A stretch of 64,000 bases of DNA, from positions 3,518,501 through 3,582,500 of the forward strand of contig NZ_CP087106.1 in NCBI RefSeq assembly GCF_028583545.1. Direction: 5' to 3'. The notes beneath the pieces are model-generated. The model was not told where the DNA came from and ran no database searches. It was given only the letters and a program-made list of their open reading frames with translations. Shown here in pieces: positions 39,877-48,463 of the stretch. The stretch is from Methylobacterium sp. NMS14P (GTDB lineage Bacteria; Pseudomonadota; Alphaproteobacteria; Rhizobiales; Beijerinckiaceae). A program made the translations under genes and the position numbers. Positions within the stretch are counted from its first letter, which is position 1; the number at the start of each line of letters is the position of its first letter.

Positions 39877-39950
39877 TCCGACTCCCCGTCACCCCGCTCC
39901 GCGCGGCGCCAGCCGCCGGACGGCGCAAACTCGAAGAGGACCTTGTCACG

Positions 39951-40421
39951 GTGCTTGCCCTGCGCGCTCCCCTGTACCGCCGTCGGATCGGGCGCATCGC
40001 CCTCGACACGGCGGCCTGCTTCGCGCTCTCGGCGCTCCTCGTCGTGTCGGCCCTGGCGCAGGACGCCTCCGAGAAGGCGCCGATCAAGCTGCAGCTCAAC
40101 AAGGTCGAGACCGCCGGTGAGGCCTGCCGGATCACCATGGTGATCGACAACAAGGGGTCGGGCCTCAAGGCCTACAAGGTGGATCTGTTCGCCTTCGACC
40201 CCGAGGGCGTCGCGCAGAAGCGCGTGGCCGTCGAGCTCGGGCCGCTGCCGCCGAAGAAGACCACCGTGAAGATCTTCGATTTCCCCGGCATCGCCTGCAA
40301 CAAGGTCGGACGCGTCCTCTTGAACGACGTTCTGACCTGCGACGGCGGCGATTCCGGCCGCGAGGCCTGCCTCGAGCGGACCGAGACCGACAGCAAGGCC
40401 GGCCTCCCGTTCGACCGCTGA
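39951..40421 (+). CDS. secreted or membrane-anchored periplasmic protein
   Basis: A 156-residue protein with a basic N terminus (RAPLYRRRIGRIAL) and hydrophobic segment (TAACFALSALLVVSALAQ), a signal peptide or anchor. The mature part looks like a beta-sandwich: KLQLNKVETAGEACRITMVI, YKVDLFAFDPEGV, VAVELGPLPPKKTTVKIFDF. Four conserved-looking cysteines may form disulfides. GTG start with GAAGAGGA upstream. It precedes exbB-exbD-tonB and may act with it, but a strong hairpin intervenes. Confidence 0.7.
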   Translation: MLALRAPLYRRRIGRIALDTAACFALSALLVVSALAQDASEKAPIKLQLNKVETAGEACRITMVIDNKGSGLKAYKVDLFAFDPEGVAQKRVAVELGPLPPKKTTVKIFDFPGIACNKVGRVLLNDVLTCDGGDSGREACLERTETDSKAGLPFDR

Positions 40422-40452
40422 TGCGGGTGGTGTGACGGTCGACGAGACCAAA

Positions 40453-40480
40453 CCGCCCGGCGGCGAGGGCCGCCGGGCGG
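40453..40480 (+). terminator. strong terminator-like hairpin
   Basis: Perfect 12-bp stem (CCGCCCGGCGGC and its complement) with a GAGG loop, between the periplasmic-protein gene and exbB. Confidence 0.65.
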
Positions 40481-40553
40481 CCTGCGGCTTTCGCCGCACC
40501 CCGAGACGATGGCGGCGCAAGGCCGCGTGAGACCAGGACGCCAGGAGCCCGCG

Positions 40554-41243
40554 ATGGACCCGACACAAGCCCCGATCGAGGCGGCCCACGACTTCTCGTT
40601 CCTCGGCCTGTTCCTGCAGGCAGACCCGATCGTGAAGGGCGTGATGATCCTGCTGGTGATCGCCTCGATCGCCTGCTGGACGGTGGTGTTCGAGAAGGTG
40701 ATCCGGCTCGCCGCCGCGCGGCGCCAGGCCAAGGCCTTCGCGAACCTGGTCCGCTCCGGCGGCAGCCTCGACGGCGAGCATCGCGGCATCGCCGGCCACG
40801 TGGTGAAGGCGGCGATCGACGCGTGGCGCGATCAGGATTCCTCCGAGACCCGGGCCGAGCGCCGCGACCGCATCGAGCGGGCCATGAAGGGCGCCCTCGC
40901 CATCGAGGTGAAGCGCCTGCGCACCGGCCTGTCGCTGCTGGCGACCTCCGGCTCCACGGCCCCGTTCGTCGGGCTGTTCGGCACCGTCTGGGGCATCATG
41001 AACTCGTTCTCGTCCATCGCCCGAAGCCAGGACACCTCGCTCGCCGTGGTGGCGCCGGGCATCGCGGAAGCCCTGTTCGCGACCGCGATCGGTCTCGTCG
41101 TCGCGATCCCGGCGGTGATGGCCTACAACAAGCTCGCGAGCGACGTGAGCGGCATCCAGAGCACCTTCTCGTCCTACATCTCGGTTCTGGGCAACCGCCT
41201 CGCGCGCGACCGCGCCGGCGCCCACCGCGCGGCCGCCGAGTAG
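40554..41243 (+). CDS. exbB: ExbB/TolQ-family proton channel protein
   Basis: A 229-residue inner-membrane protein that with ExbD turns proton flow into motion of TonB. Three membrane helices: GVMILLVIASIACWTVVFE, the signature region SGSTAPFVGLFGTVWGIMNSF, and EALFATAIGLVVAIPAVMAYN. The cytoplasmic loop lies between the first two. The ATG at 40554 is preceded by CAGGAGCC. TonB follows, so ExbB is preferred over TolQ. Confidence 0.9.
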   Translation: MDPTQAPIEAAHDFSFLGLFLQADPIVKGVMILLVIASIACWTVVFEKVIRLAAARRQAKAFANLVRSGGSLDGEHRGIAGHVVKAAIDAWRDQDSSETRAERRDRIERAMKGALAIEVKRLRTGLSLLATSGSTAPFVGLFGTVWGIMNSFSSIARSQDTSLAVVAPGIAEALFATAIGLVVAIPAVMAYNKLASDVSGIQSTFSSYISVLGNRLARDRAGAHRAAAE

Positions 41244-41296
41244 AGCGGCCGCGCCCGCCCCCAGAGAGCCGAACGTAAAGGTACCGGAGACGCCCC

Positions 41297-41773
41297 ATGG
41301 CGATGGGATCCATTCGCGCGAACGACGACGACGACCTCGACGACGTGCCGATGTCCGACATCAACGTCACCCCGATGGTCGACGTGATGCTCGTGCTGCT
41401 GATCATCTTCATGGTCGCCGCGCCGCTGATGACCACCGGCGTGCCGGTCCAGCTGCCGAAGACCGCGGCCCCCAAGGTCGCGCAGTCGAAGAAGCCCGCC
41501 GAGGTGACGGTCGACAAGGACGGCAACCCGTCCATCGCCAAGGAGGTGTTCACGATGGAGAGCATCGTGCCGCGCCTGCGCGAGATGGCGGCCGCCGACA
41601 AGGATCAGGTCATCCTCGTGCGCGGCGACCGCGACGTGCCCTACGGCAAGGTCATGGAGGTCATGGGGCTCGTCGGGCAGGCGGGCTTCACCAAGGTGTC
41701 GCTGATCGCGCAGTCGCCCGGCGGCGCCGCTCCGGCCGCACCCGCCGCCGCTCCCGCAGGGACCGCGCGCTGA
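41297..41773 (+). CDS. exbD: ExbD/TolR-family protein
   Basis: A 158-residue single-span protein partner of ExbB. The charged cytoplasmic N terminus ends in MSDINVTPMVDVMLVLLIIFMVAAP, with the proton-conducting Asp in PMVDV. The periplasmic domain includes QVILVRGDRDVPYGKVMEVM. The C-terminal Ala/Pro tail (PAAPAAAPAG) is low complexity. Confidence 0.92.
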   Translation: MAMGSIRANDDDDLDDVPMSDINVTPMVDVMLVLLIIFMVAAPLMTTGVPVQLPKTAAPKVAQSKKPAEVTVDKDGNPSIAKEVFTMESIVPRLREMAAADKDQVILVRGDRDVPYGKVMEVMGLVGQAGFTKVSLIAQSPGGAAPAAPAAAPAGTAR

Positions 41774-41777
41774 GCCG

Positions 41778-42770
41778 ATGAGCACCTACACGTCGACGGA
41801 TATGCCGGCCGGTCTCGGTGAGCGCCGCCCGTCCGGGCTGCTGGCCGCCTTCCTGGTTGCTCTGGGCCTGCACGCCTGCGTGCTCGCCGCGGTGATGTTG
41901 CTGCGGCTGTCTCCGCCGGCACCGCCCGGCGAGCAGCAGATCACCGTCGACCTTGCGCCGCTCATGACCGACGCGGCCACCGAGGCCCCGGCGGAACAGC
42001 AGATGAGCCAGGAGGCGCCGCCGGAGACGAAGCCGGTGGACGCGCCGCCCGACGAGGCCGTCCAGCCGCCGCCGACCGAGATGACCGAGGTGAACCCGGA
42101 GGACACCCAGGCGGTCGAGATGCCGCAAGAGGCTCAGCCCGTGGAGGCGCAGAGCCAGGTGATCACCTCCGCGTCGGAGGCCGCCGAGCCGCTGGCACCG
42201 CCGCCCACGGAGGTCGCGAAGACCGAGGAGCCGCCGAAGCCGACGCCCGATCCGGCCAAGCTGAAGGCGGAACGGGAAGCCAAGCTGCGCAAGGTCCGGG
42301 AGGAGAAGCTCCGCGAGCAGAAGCGCGAGGAGGCGCGGCAAGAGCGCCTGGAGGAGATCCGCGAGGCCAAGGCCAAGGCGGCGCGCGAGGCCAAGGCGCG
42401 CGAGGCCAAAGCCCGGGCGGGCGCCGAGCGGAGTTCGGCGTCGGCCTCGCGCGAGAACGCGGCCGGGCGGGCCGCCGCGGGCAACGACCCGAGCGCCATG
42501 CGGCAGTGGCAGGGCGCGATCAGCGCGGCGATCCACAGCCGGATGAACGTGAACGCGGCCGTCGGCACCGGCGGCGGGACCGCAGTGGTTCGGTTCACCG
42601 TGATGCGCTCGGGCCAGGTGACGGGTGCGGGCGTGGCCCGATCCAGCGGGGTCGGCCAGATCGATAGCGCGGCCCTCGCGGCGGTGCGCGGCTCCATGCC
42701 GGCCGCGCCATCCGGCGTGACGCAGTCGAGCCTCTCGATCTCCATTCCGCTCAACTTCCGCGTGCGCTGA
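41778..42770 (+). CDS. tonB: energy transducer TonB
   Basis: A 330-residue TonB protein. An N-terminal signal anchor (LLAAFLVALGLHACVLAAVML) is followed by a long Pro/Glu/Lys-rich spacer (about 50-220) with a charged helical stretch (REAKLRKVREEKLREQKREE). The C-terminal TonB domain reads AVVRFTVMRSGQVTGAGVAR and ends SISIPLNFRVR. It would energise outer-membrane receptors for siderophores, cobalamin or lanthanide carriers. Four bases separate it from exbD. Confidence 0.92.
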   Translation: MSTYTSTDMPAGLGERRPSGLLAAFLVALGLHACVLAAVMLLRLSPPAPPGEQQITVDLAPLMTDAATEAPAEQQMSQEAPPETKPVDAPPDEAVQPPPTEMTEVNPEDTQAVEMPQEAQPVEAQSQVITSASEAAEPLAPPPTEVAKTEEPPKPTPDPAKLKAEREAKLRKVREEKLREQKREEARQERLEEIREAKAKAAREAKAREAKARAGAERSSASASRENAAGRAAAGNDPSAMRQWQGAISAAIHSRMNVNAAVGTGGGTAVVRFTVMRSGQVTGAGVARSSGVGQIDSAALAAVRGSMPAAPSGVTQSSLSISIPLNFRVR

Positions 42771-43069
42771 TCGAGCGACGATCGGGCCCAGTTCCTCTCG
42801 GCTGAACATGGGCCCGGGCCGGATCGTCCAGCGGACGCATACGAATAGTGTGCGCCGTCAGTCCCGGCCGGCGATCCGGATTCGCCATCGGCCGCGCGGG
42901 CATGCTAAAGCCTTCGTGAACCTGCCCTCCCCGCGCGCCTGACGGCGATGCGGGAGGGCGCCGATCCGGCCTCGCCCTCCGCCCGTCAGAACAGGCCGGA
43001 CCCGCTCAGACCCCGTCCCGCGCAGGCTGCGCCGGGTCGGATCCGTCGAGCCGGGGTGAAAGGGACAGG
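42771..43069. other. intergenic region after tonB
   Basis: About 300 bases between tonB and the next small gene, with no supported gene or clear element. Confidence 0.35.
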
Positions 43070-43387
43070 ATGAGCGACGACACTGAGTACGACCTCGACG
43101 AGGTGAATGCCACCCGCGACGCGGAGGCGGAAGCCAAGACCCGCGCCGAGAACCGCGCCGAGCGCGCGGAACGGGCGGAACGCATGGCTCGCGAGGGCGC
43201 CCAGGCGATGGCGGAGCATCACGCGGCCATCAAGGCGATGGACGAGCGGACCGTGCGGCTGCGCTCGCTCCGGCTCGCCAAGGAGGCCGCGGACGCGCAG
43301 GCCAAGGCGGCGGAGAAGGAAGCCAAGGCGGCCGCGAAGAGCAGCGCGAAGAAGGCCGCGCCGAAGAAGTCGTCCGCGAAGGGCTAG
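43070..43387 (+). CDS. charged helical hypothetical protein
   Basis: A 105-residue protein built of Glu/Arg/Ala/Lys-rich helix, probably coiled coil (RAENRAERAERAERMAREGA), with a lysine-alanine tail (KSSAKKAAPKKSSAKG). No recognised domain. It ends 6 bases before the brnA-like gene, and the two are probably cotranscribed. Confidence 0.6.
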   Translation: MSDDTEYDLDEVNATRDAEAEAKTRAENRAERAERAERMAREGAQAMAEHHAAIKAMDERTVRLRSLRLAKEAADAQAKAAEKEAKAAAKSSAKKAAPKKSSAKG

Positions 43388-43393
43388 AGGTCG

Positions 43394-43654
43394 ATGGCCG
43401 AAGACCGCAATCGCCGCCGCTTCACCGACCCGCGCGCGGCAGCCGAGGCGGCGTTCCGGGCCGCCACGAGCCCGAAGCCCGCTGCCCCGCCGCCGCAGGC
43501 GGTACCGCGGCCGGCGGCGATCCCGGGCTCGCGGGAAGTGGTGAGCCTGCGCCTCGACAGCGCCGTGCTCGCGCATTTCCAGAAGGACGGGCCGGGCTGG
43601 CAGGACCGCATCAACGAGGCGCTCAAGGCCCTCGTCCCGGCCGCCGAGGCCTGA
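43394..43654 (+). CDS. BrnA antitoxin-like protein
   Basis: An 86-residue protein whose C-terminal half fits BrnA/DUF4415 antitoxins: VVSLRLDSAVLAHFQKDGPGWQDRINEALKAL, a ribbon-helix-helix-type core. BrnA normally follows brnT, encoding an RNase toxin; no BrnT-like frame is present. The N-terminal half is Pro/Ala-rich. It may be an orphan regulator rather than a working antitoxin. Confidence 0.65.
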   Translation: MAEDRNRRRFTDPRAAAEAAFRAATSPKPAAPPPQAVPRPAAIPGSREVVSLRLDSAVLAHFQKDGPGWQDRINEALKALVPAAEA

Positions 43655-43696
43655 GCCGTCCCACGCGCGAGGAGCCTTCGACCCGGGGCCGGCCGC

Positions 43697-44176
43697 TCAG
43701 ACCGGCTTCGGCCGCTCGCGCAGGATCCGGTTCACCGCCCGGTCGAGGGCGGACAGGAAGGCCGACCGGTCGGCGCGCGAGAAGGGCTTCGGCCCGCCCG
43801 TGATGGTGCCGGCCTCGCGCAACGATTGCATCAGGTCGCGCGTGGCGAGGGCGAGACCGATCCCGGCCTCGCTGAACGGTTTGCCGGTGAATGCCAGGAC
43901 CGTGGCGCCGGCCTTAACGCAGCGCGCGGCCAGCGGGACGTCGGCGGTGAGCACGATGCTCCCGGGTCCGGCCCGCGCGGCGATCCAGTCGTCGGCGGCG
44001 TCGAGTTCCGGGCCGACGACCACCCGCTCGATCCAGGGCTCGCGCGGCAGGTTCAGGACGCTGTTGGCGACGACGTGGACGGTCAGGCCGTAGCGTTCGG
44101 CGACCCGGTAGGTCTCGTCCTTGACCGGGCACGCATCGGCGTCGAGGTAGATCGGCGGGCGCGGCGCGGCACTCAT
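43697..44176 (-). CDS. YaiI/YqxD family (DUF188) protein
   Basis: A 159-residue conserved protein of the DUF188 family, related to PIN-like folds. The N-terminal core IYLDADACPVKDETYRVAERYGL carries the conserved DADACP. IVLTADVPLAARCVKAGA, GKPFSEAGIG and GGPKPFSRADRSAFLSALDR are also typical. Molecular function unproven. It follows a small membrane-protein gene on the same strand. Confidence 0.88.
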   Translation of the reverse strand: MSAAPRPPIYLDADACPVKDETYRVAERYGLTVHVVANSVLNLPREPWIERVVVGPELDAADDWIAARAGPGSIVLTADVPLAARCVKAGATVLAFTGKPFSEAGIGLALATRDLMQSLREAGTITGGPKPFSRADRSAFLSALDRAVNRILRERPKPV

Positions 44177-44202
44177 GGGCGGGTCACTCGTGAGCGAGGC
44201 AC

Positions 44203-44406
44203 TCAAGGGCGAGGCACCAGCTTCGAGGTGAAGCCCGCCAGGATCAGGAGCACGCCCAAGGCGAACTGCCCGTGCTCGATATCGCCGCCGACCGACAGCA
44301 CGATGGCGCGGCCGAAGACGACGAGCCCGATCAGCGGCAGCCCGAAGCGCAGCGCCATCTTCACGGCGATCAGGGCGTTGGCCCGCCCGGTGCGCGTCCC
44401 GGCCAT
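44203..44406 (-). CDS. 67-residue membrane protein coupled to the cyclase gene
   Basis: A small protein with two hydrophobic helices (FGLPLIGLVVFGRAIVL and QFALGVLLILAGFTSKL) and a basic N terminus. Its ATG shares one base with the cyclase stop (TGATG), so it is almost certainly co-translated with the cyclase. No domain recognised; it may stabilise or sense for the cyclase. Confidence 0.6.
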   Translation of the reverse strand: MAGTRTGRANALIAVKMALRFGLPLIGLVVFGRAIVLSVGGDIEHGQFALGVLLILAGFTSKLVPRP

Positions 44407-45479
44407 CAGCGGGCGACCGCGGCGCGTCGGGGCGACAGATCCGCCACGGGCGCGGTCTCGGCGGGACCGCGCTCCAGGGTCGCGACGGAGAGTGGCGCAC
44501 CGCGGCCGCGAAGCGCGTGGGCGCCGAGGGAGCGCGCGCGCACCCCGGCCGGCAGGCGCGGCAGGCGGTTGAGGAGATCCTGCGAGATCAGGATGCCGAC
44601 GCCGAGTGGGCGGCACAGGGCCTCGATCCGCGACGTCACGTTCACGGCGTCGCCGAAATACGCGATCTTGTGGCGGTCGACCCCGACTTCGGCCGTGACC
44701 ACCGAGCCGCCGTGCAGCGCCGCCCGCAGCCGCGGGACCGTGCCGAACCGCGCGGTCCAGGCCTCGGCGTCCGCCTCGATCCGGTCGAGCACCTCGAACA
44801 CGCAGGTCACGCAGCGCGCGTCCTTCAGGCCGCGGGCAATCGGCCACGTCACCATGGCGAGATCGCCGATGTAGTCGTCGACCGAGCCGCCGTTGCGCCG
44901 CACCGGCTCGGCGAGCGTCGCGAACACGGCGCTGAGGTATTCCTGGGCTCGCAGGTCGCCGTGGGTCTCCGCGAAGGCCGTGGAGCCGACGACGTCGAGG
45001 AACAGGAAGACCCGCTCCTCCGCAACCGGCTTGTGGTAGCGGCCGATCATGAAGTTCACGAACACCTCGCCGCCGATCAGGTCGCGCATCCGTATGACGA
45101 AGACCAGCAGGCCCGACACGGCCAGGGCGTAGGCCAGGACCCGCGCGGTCATGCGGGTCGCGGTCGTGAGGTCGTCCGGTGTCAGGGCGAACGCCCAGAC
45201 GACCAGCCCGCCCAGCGCGTTCCCCGCCATGATCATCAGCACGTAGGCGAGTTCCGCGGCCAGCACGTAGAGCCAGGCCGGCAGCCGGCGGATCCGCGCT
45301 TGCAGGCCGGCGAGGATCAGCCCGCGGTCGAACGCCAGCACTGTGGCGCCCATGCAGAGGCCGTAGGTGAATCCGGCGAGGGGCGAGGCGCCGGCCGCGA
45401 AGATGATGTTGTAGAGCAACCCCGCGCCGGCCGCCGCCAGCAGGATCAGACCCCAGAATATCCGGTGAGCCGGCAGCAT
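44406..45479 (-). CDS. membrane-bound class III adenylyl/guanylyl cyclase
   Basis: A 357-residue cyclase. Four to six N-terminal helices (IFWGLILLAAAGAGLLYNII, AELAYVLMIMAGNALGGLVV, VLAYALAVSGLLVFVIRM) lead to a class III catalytic domain (about 175-340). Its metal sites are FLFLDVVGST and SVDDYIGD, and its substrate region KIAYFGDAVNVTSRIEAL is typical of Rhizobium-type adenylyl cyclases. cAMP is the likely product. It is followed by a coupled small membrane protein. Confidence 0.87.
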   Translation of the reverse strand: MLPAHRIFWGLILLAAAGAGLLYNIIFAAGASPLAGFTYGLCMGATVLAFDRGLILAGLQARIRRLPAWLYVLAAELAYVLMIMAGNALGGLVVWAFALTPDDLTTATRMTARVLAYALAVSGLLVFVIRMRDLIGGEVFVNFMIGRYHKPVAEERVFLFLDVVGSTAFAETHGDLRAQEYLSAVFATLAEPVRRNGGSVDDYIGDLAMVTWPIARGLKDARCVTCVFEVLDRIEADAEAWTARFGTVPRLRAALHGGSVVTAEVGVDRHKIAYFGDAVNVTSRIEALCRPLGVGILISQDLLNRLPRLPAGVRARSLGAHALRGRGAPLSVATLERGPAETAPVADLSPRRAAVAR

Positions 45480-45776
45480 CGAGGCATCTCCAGCATGGCC
45501 AGCCGACGGACCGTGCGGTGGGTCCGGGTGTCGAGTGGCCCTGCGCGGCGGCGCTGCGCGGGGCAGCGCAGGCTCGGCAAGCCCGCACCGCCTCACTTCG
45601 GGCCTGGGCCTAAAGTTTAGCGCCGCGGGTGGCCGCATGCCATTGCTCAACGCCCCAAGATGGCGCGAGTAAGGCGTGCCGGGTTGTTGCGCGGACGAGC
45701 CGTGATACGCCGGCGGCCCGGGACACGACCGGACCGCCGCCTGCAACCCCTGTGACAGCGAAGAGGGAGCGCTGCC

Positions 45777-46616
45777 ATGTACGCCAGGAGCTTCGGCGCG
45801 ACGCGCGTCTCTGTGCCGGTGATCGGCCAGGGCACGTGGCACATCGACAGTTCGGACCGGACGGACGCGATCCGGGCACTGCGGGCCGGGATCGACGCCG
45901 GCATGACCCATATCGACACCGCTGAGATGTACGGCGACGCCGAGGCGATCGTCGCCGCCGCCGCCGCGGATTGCCGCGAGGAGGTGTTCCTCGTCTCGAA
46001 GGTGGTGCCGGGCAACGCGACGCGCCGGGGCGTCGCGCGGGCCTGCGAGGCCTCGCTCCGCCGCCTGCGCACGGATCGGCTGGACTGCTACCTGCTGCAC
46101 TGGCCGGGCCAGCACCCGCTGGAGGAGACGATCGCGGGCTTCGAGGACCTGCGCCGGGCAGGCAAGATCCTGTCCTGGGGCGTCAGCAACTTCGACGTCG
46201 AGGATCTCGATCGCGCCCTCGCCATCGCGGGGCCGGACCGGATCGCGTGCAATCAGGTCCTCTACCACCTGAACGAGCGGGCCATCGAGCACGCCGTGCT
46301 GCCCTGGTGCGAGAAGCACGGCGTCGCGATGGTCGGCTACTCGCCCTTCGGCAGCGGCGACTTCCCCGATCCGGCCAGCGCCGGCGGCCGCGTGCTGGCG
46401 GGCATCGCGCAGAATCACGGCACGACGCCCTACGCGGTGGCCCTCGCCTACCTGACCCGGCTGCCGGGCACGTTCACGATCCCCAAGACCGGTCGCCCGG
46501 ACCGGGCCATCGAGAATGCCGGCGCGGCGGACCTGCACCTGGGCGCGGCCGAGATCGCCCTGATCGACGCGCATTTCCCGCGGGGACCGCGCCCCCGGAT
46601 GCTGCCGATGCTCTGA
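45777..46616 (+). CDS. aldo/keto reductase
   Basis: A 279-residue NADPH-dependent aldo/keto reductase with a TIM-barrel. Catalytic residues are in HIDTAEMYGD (Asp, Tyr), the lysine in FLVSKVVPGN and the histidine in DCYLLHWPGQHP. It also has SWGVSNFDVEDL and cofactor motif FTIPKTGRPDRAIENAGA. Substrate unknown. It converges on the diguanylate cyclase gene. Confidence 0.88.
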   Translation: MYARSFGATRVSVPVIGQGTWHIDSSDRTDAIRALRAGIDAGMTHIDTAEMYGDAEAIVAAAAADCREEVFLVSKVVPGNATRRGVARACEASLRRLRTDRLDCYLLHWPGQHPLEETIAGFEDLRRAGKILSWGVSNFDVEDLDRALAIAGPDRIACNQVLYHLNERAIEHAVLPWCEKHGVAMVGYSPFGSGDFPDPASAGGRVLAGIAQNHGTTPYAVALAYLTRLPGTFTIPKTGRPDRAIENAGAADLHLGAAEIALIDAHFPRGPRPRMLPML

Positions 46617-46629
46617 TCCAAGGGCCGGC

Positions 46630-48180
46630 TCAGGCCCGCAGCGCCAGGGTCACCGGATCCACCGGCGCGGCGGCGCGAACGCGGTTGCGACCGGCCTTCT
46701 TGGCCGCGTAGAGGGCCGCGTCCGCCGCCGTGAACAGGCCTTCGGGCGGATCGCCACCGCCCGGGTCGGCGCTGGCGATGCCGATGCTGACCGTGGCGCT
46801 GCCCCCGACCTCCGGAGCGTGGGGGATGCGGAGGTTCACCACGGCGCGGCGGATGCGCTCCGCCGCCACGCTGGCGGCCGTCGCGTCGAGGCCCGGCAGC
46901 AGGGCGACGAACTCCTCGCCGCCGATCCGGAAGCTGAGTCCAGCGGTGTCGAGGGTCCGCTGCAGGCAATCCGCCACCGCCCTCAGCACCTCGTCGCCGC
47001 GCTGGTGACCGAAGCGGTCGTTGAACTGCTTGAAGTGGTCGGCATCGACGATCATGAGCGCCAGAGGCGTCCGGAGCTGGGCGGCCCGCTTCCACTCCAG
47101 GGCGAAGTGCTCGTCGTAGCTGCGCCGGTTCGGCAGACCGGTCAGGCCGTCGGTCCGGGCGAGCACGGCGAGCGCGGCGTTGGCCTCGCGGGTGGAGGCC
47201 TCGGCGGCCACGTGTCGCCCGACCTCCCGGTGCAGCAGGACTGTCAGGCCGAAGGAGAGCACGCAGAGGCACAGGATCAGGACGCCGACGATCGCCGCCT
47301 TGTAGATCCAGACGGCGCGGATACTGTCGACATCCGTCGCCACGGTCACGATCAGCGGCAGGTCGTCGAGGTCGGCGAAGCTGTAGACCCGCTCGACGCC
47401 GTCCAGGAAGGAGCGCCCCTGGAACTCCCCGCGCGGCTTGGCACGGTACATCTTGTAGCCGGGGCTCGCGCTGATGCTCTGGCCGAGCGCCTGCGGCCGT
47501 GCCGGCGCCCGGATCAGGAGCGTTCCGTCCCGATGAAAGACGTTCAGGGCGATGCCGTCGTCGAAGTGCAGACGCTCGAACAGGGCCTGGAAATGCGCGA
47601 GCTTGATCGATCCCGCGACCATTCCGGCGAATGAGCCGTCCGGCGTGCGGATCCGCCGGGTCAATCGGATGATCTGCTCCCCGGTCAGGCGGGACTCGGT
47701 CGGTCCGGCCAGGATCAGGCCCGCATCGGGATTCGCGCGATGGATCTCGAATTCCGGCAGCGACGCCAAGTTGGGTCGGTTCTGCAGGGTTCGATCGCTC
47801 GTCAGCCGGACGTCGCCGGCCGCGTCCGTGATGGCGATCGGACCGAGGCCGGATCCCGCCACCGCGGTGTCGAACAGCGCTAGGCGCCGGATGTCCGGAT
47901 CCAGGGCCGCGATGTCGGCCCGGCTCGCGAGCCGTGCGGAGTTCTGCAGCGAGAGGTCGTAGACCCGCAGGCTGTGGCCAACACCCTCCTCGATCACCGC
48001 CAGAAGGTTCGACGCGTTGCGGCGCGCGTTGTGCCAAGCGACGTCGCGCAGATCGAGGCACAGATACACGCCGAGCAGCGTCAGGCAGAGCAGCAGGCAA
48101 GTGCCGCCCGCCGCGATCAGGCGCGAGGCGCGATCGTCGAGATGGGCTCGGATCGCTGTGGCGGTCGCGCGCAGGAGCAT
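46630..48180 (-). CDS. membrane diguanylate cyclase (GGDEF)
   Basis: A 516-residue protein that would make c-di-GMP. Two membrane helices (LLLCLTLLGVYLCLDL and AIVGVLILCLCVLSFGLTVLL) flank a periplasmic sensor (about 45-285) of the PAS/CACHE type. The GGDEF domain starts ARTDGLTGLPNRRSYDEHF and carries an active RIGGEEFVALLPG site. A possible inhibitory RxxD lies before it. The sensed signal is unknown. Confidence 0.9.
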   Translation of the reverse strand: MLLRATATAIRAHLDDRASRLIAAGGTCLLLCLTLLGVYLCLDLRDVAWHNARRNASNLLAVIEEGVGHSLRVYDLSLQNSARLASRADIAALDPDIRRLALFDTAVAGSGLGPIAITDAAGDVRLTSDRTLQNRPNLASLPEFEIHRANPDAGLILAGPTESRLTGEQIIRLTRRIRTPDGSFAGMVAGSIKLAHFQALFERLHFDDGIALNVFHRDGTLLIRAPARPQALGQSISASPGYKMYRAKPRGEFQGRSFLDGVERVYSFADLDDLPLIVTVATDVDSIRAVWIYKAAIVGVLILCLCVLSFGLTVLLHREVGRHVAAEASTREANAALAVLARTDGLTGLPNRRSYDEHFALEWKRAAQLRTPLALMIVDADHFKQFNDRFGHQRGDEVLRAVADCLQRTLDTAGLSFRIGGEEFVALLPGLDATAASVAAERIRRAVVNLRIPHAPEVGGSATVSIGIASADPGGGDPPEGLFTAADAALYAAKKAGRNRVRAAAPVDPVTLALRA

Positions 48181-48273
48181 GGGCTCGATCGGGCTGCCGC
48201 CGGCCGCGCCATTGCGGTTGACGGACTTGCTGCTGACCCGATCTTAAGTCGGTGAAGATTGAAAAAGGGGTCA

Positions 48274-48307
48274 TTAGCAGCATTAAGAAGCGCCAAATCG
48301 CTGCTAA
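48274..48307. promoter_or_regulatory. inverted repeat upstream of the diguanylate cyclase
   Basis: TTAGCAGC and GCTGCTAA, 18 bases apart, in an unusually AT-rich stretch 94-127 bases upstream of the cyclase start (minus strand). It could be an operator or the promoter-proximal site of a regulator. Confidence 0.4.
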
Positions 48308-48463
48308 TACAAATACAGGCCAGTGCGCCTGTAAGTGCTGGCGCCGCGCGCCCGTCAGGGACCGGAACCCCGCCATCGTCGGCAGCTACAGGACGATGCG
48401 CGTCGCGGGCCGCCTCCTGCCCGTGACGCGCGCCGACGCGTGCCTCCCGCGGAACGCGGCGCG

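Noticed and set aside
39681..39950. N-terminal extension of the periplasmic protein frame
   Set aside because: It overlaps the previous gene and places the signal peptide internally; the GTG at 39951 with a good ribosome-binding site is better.
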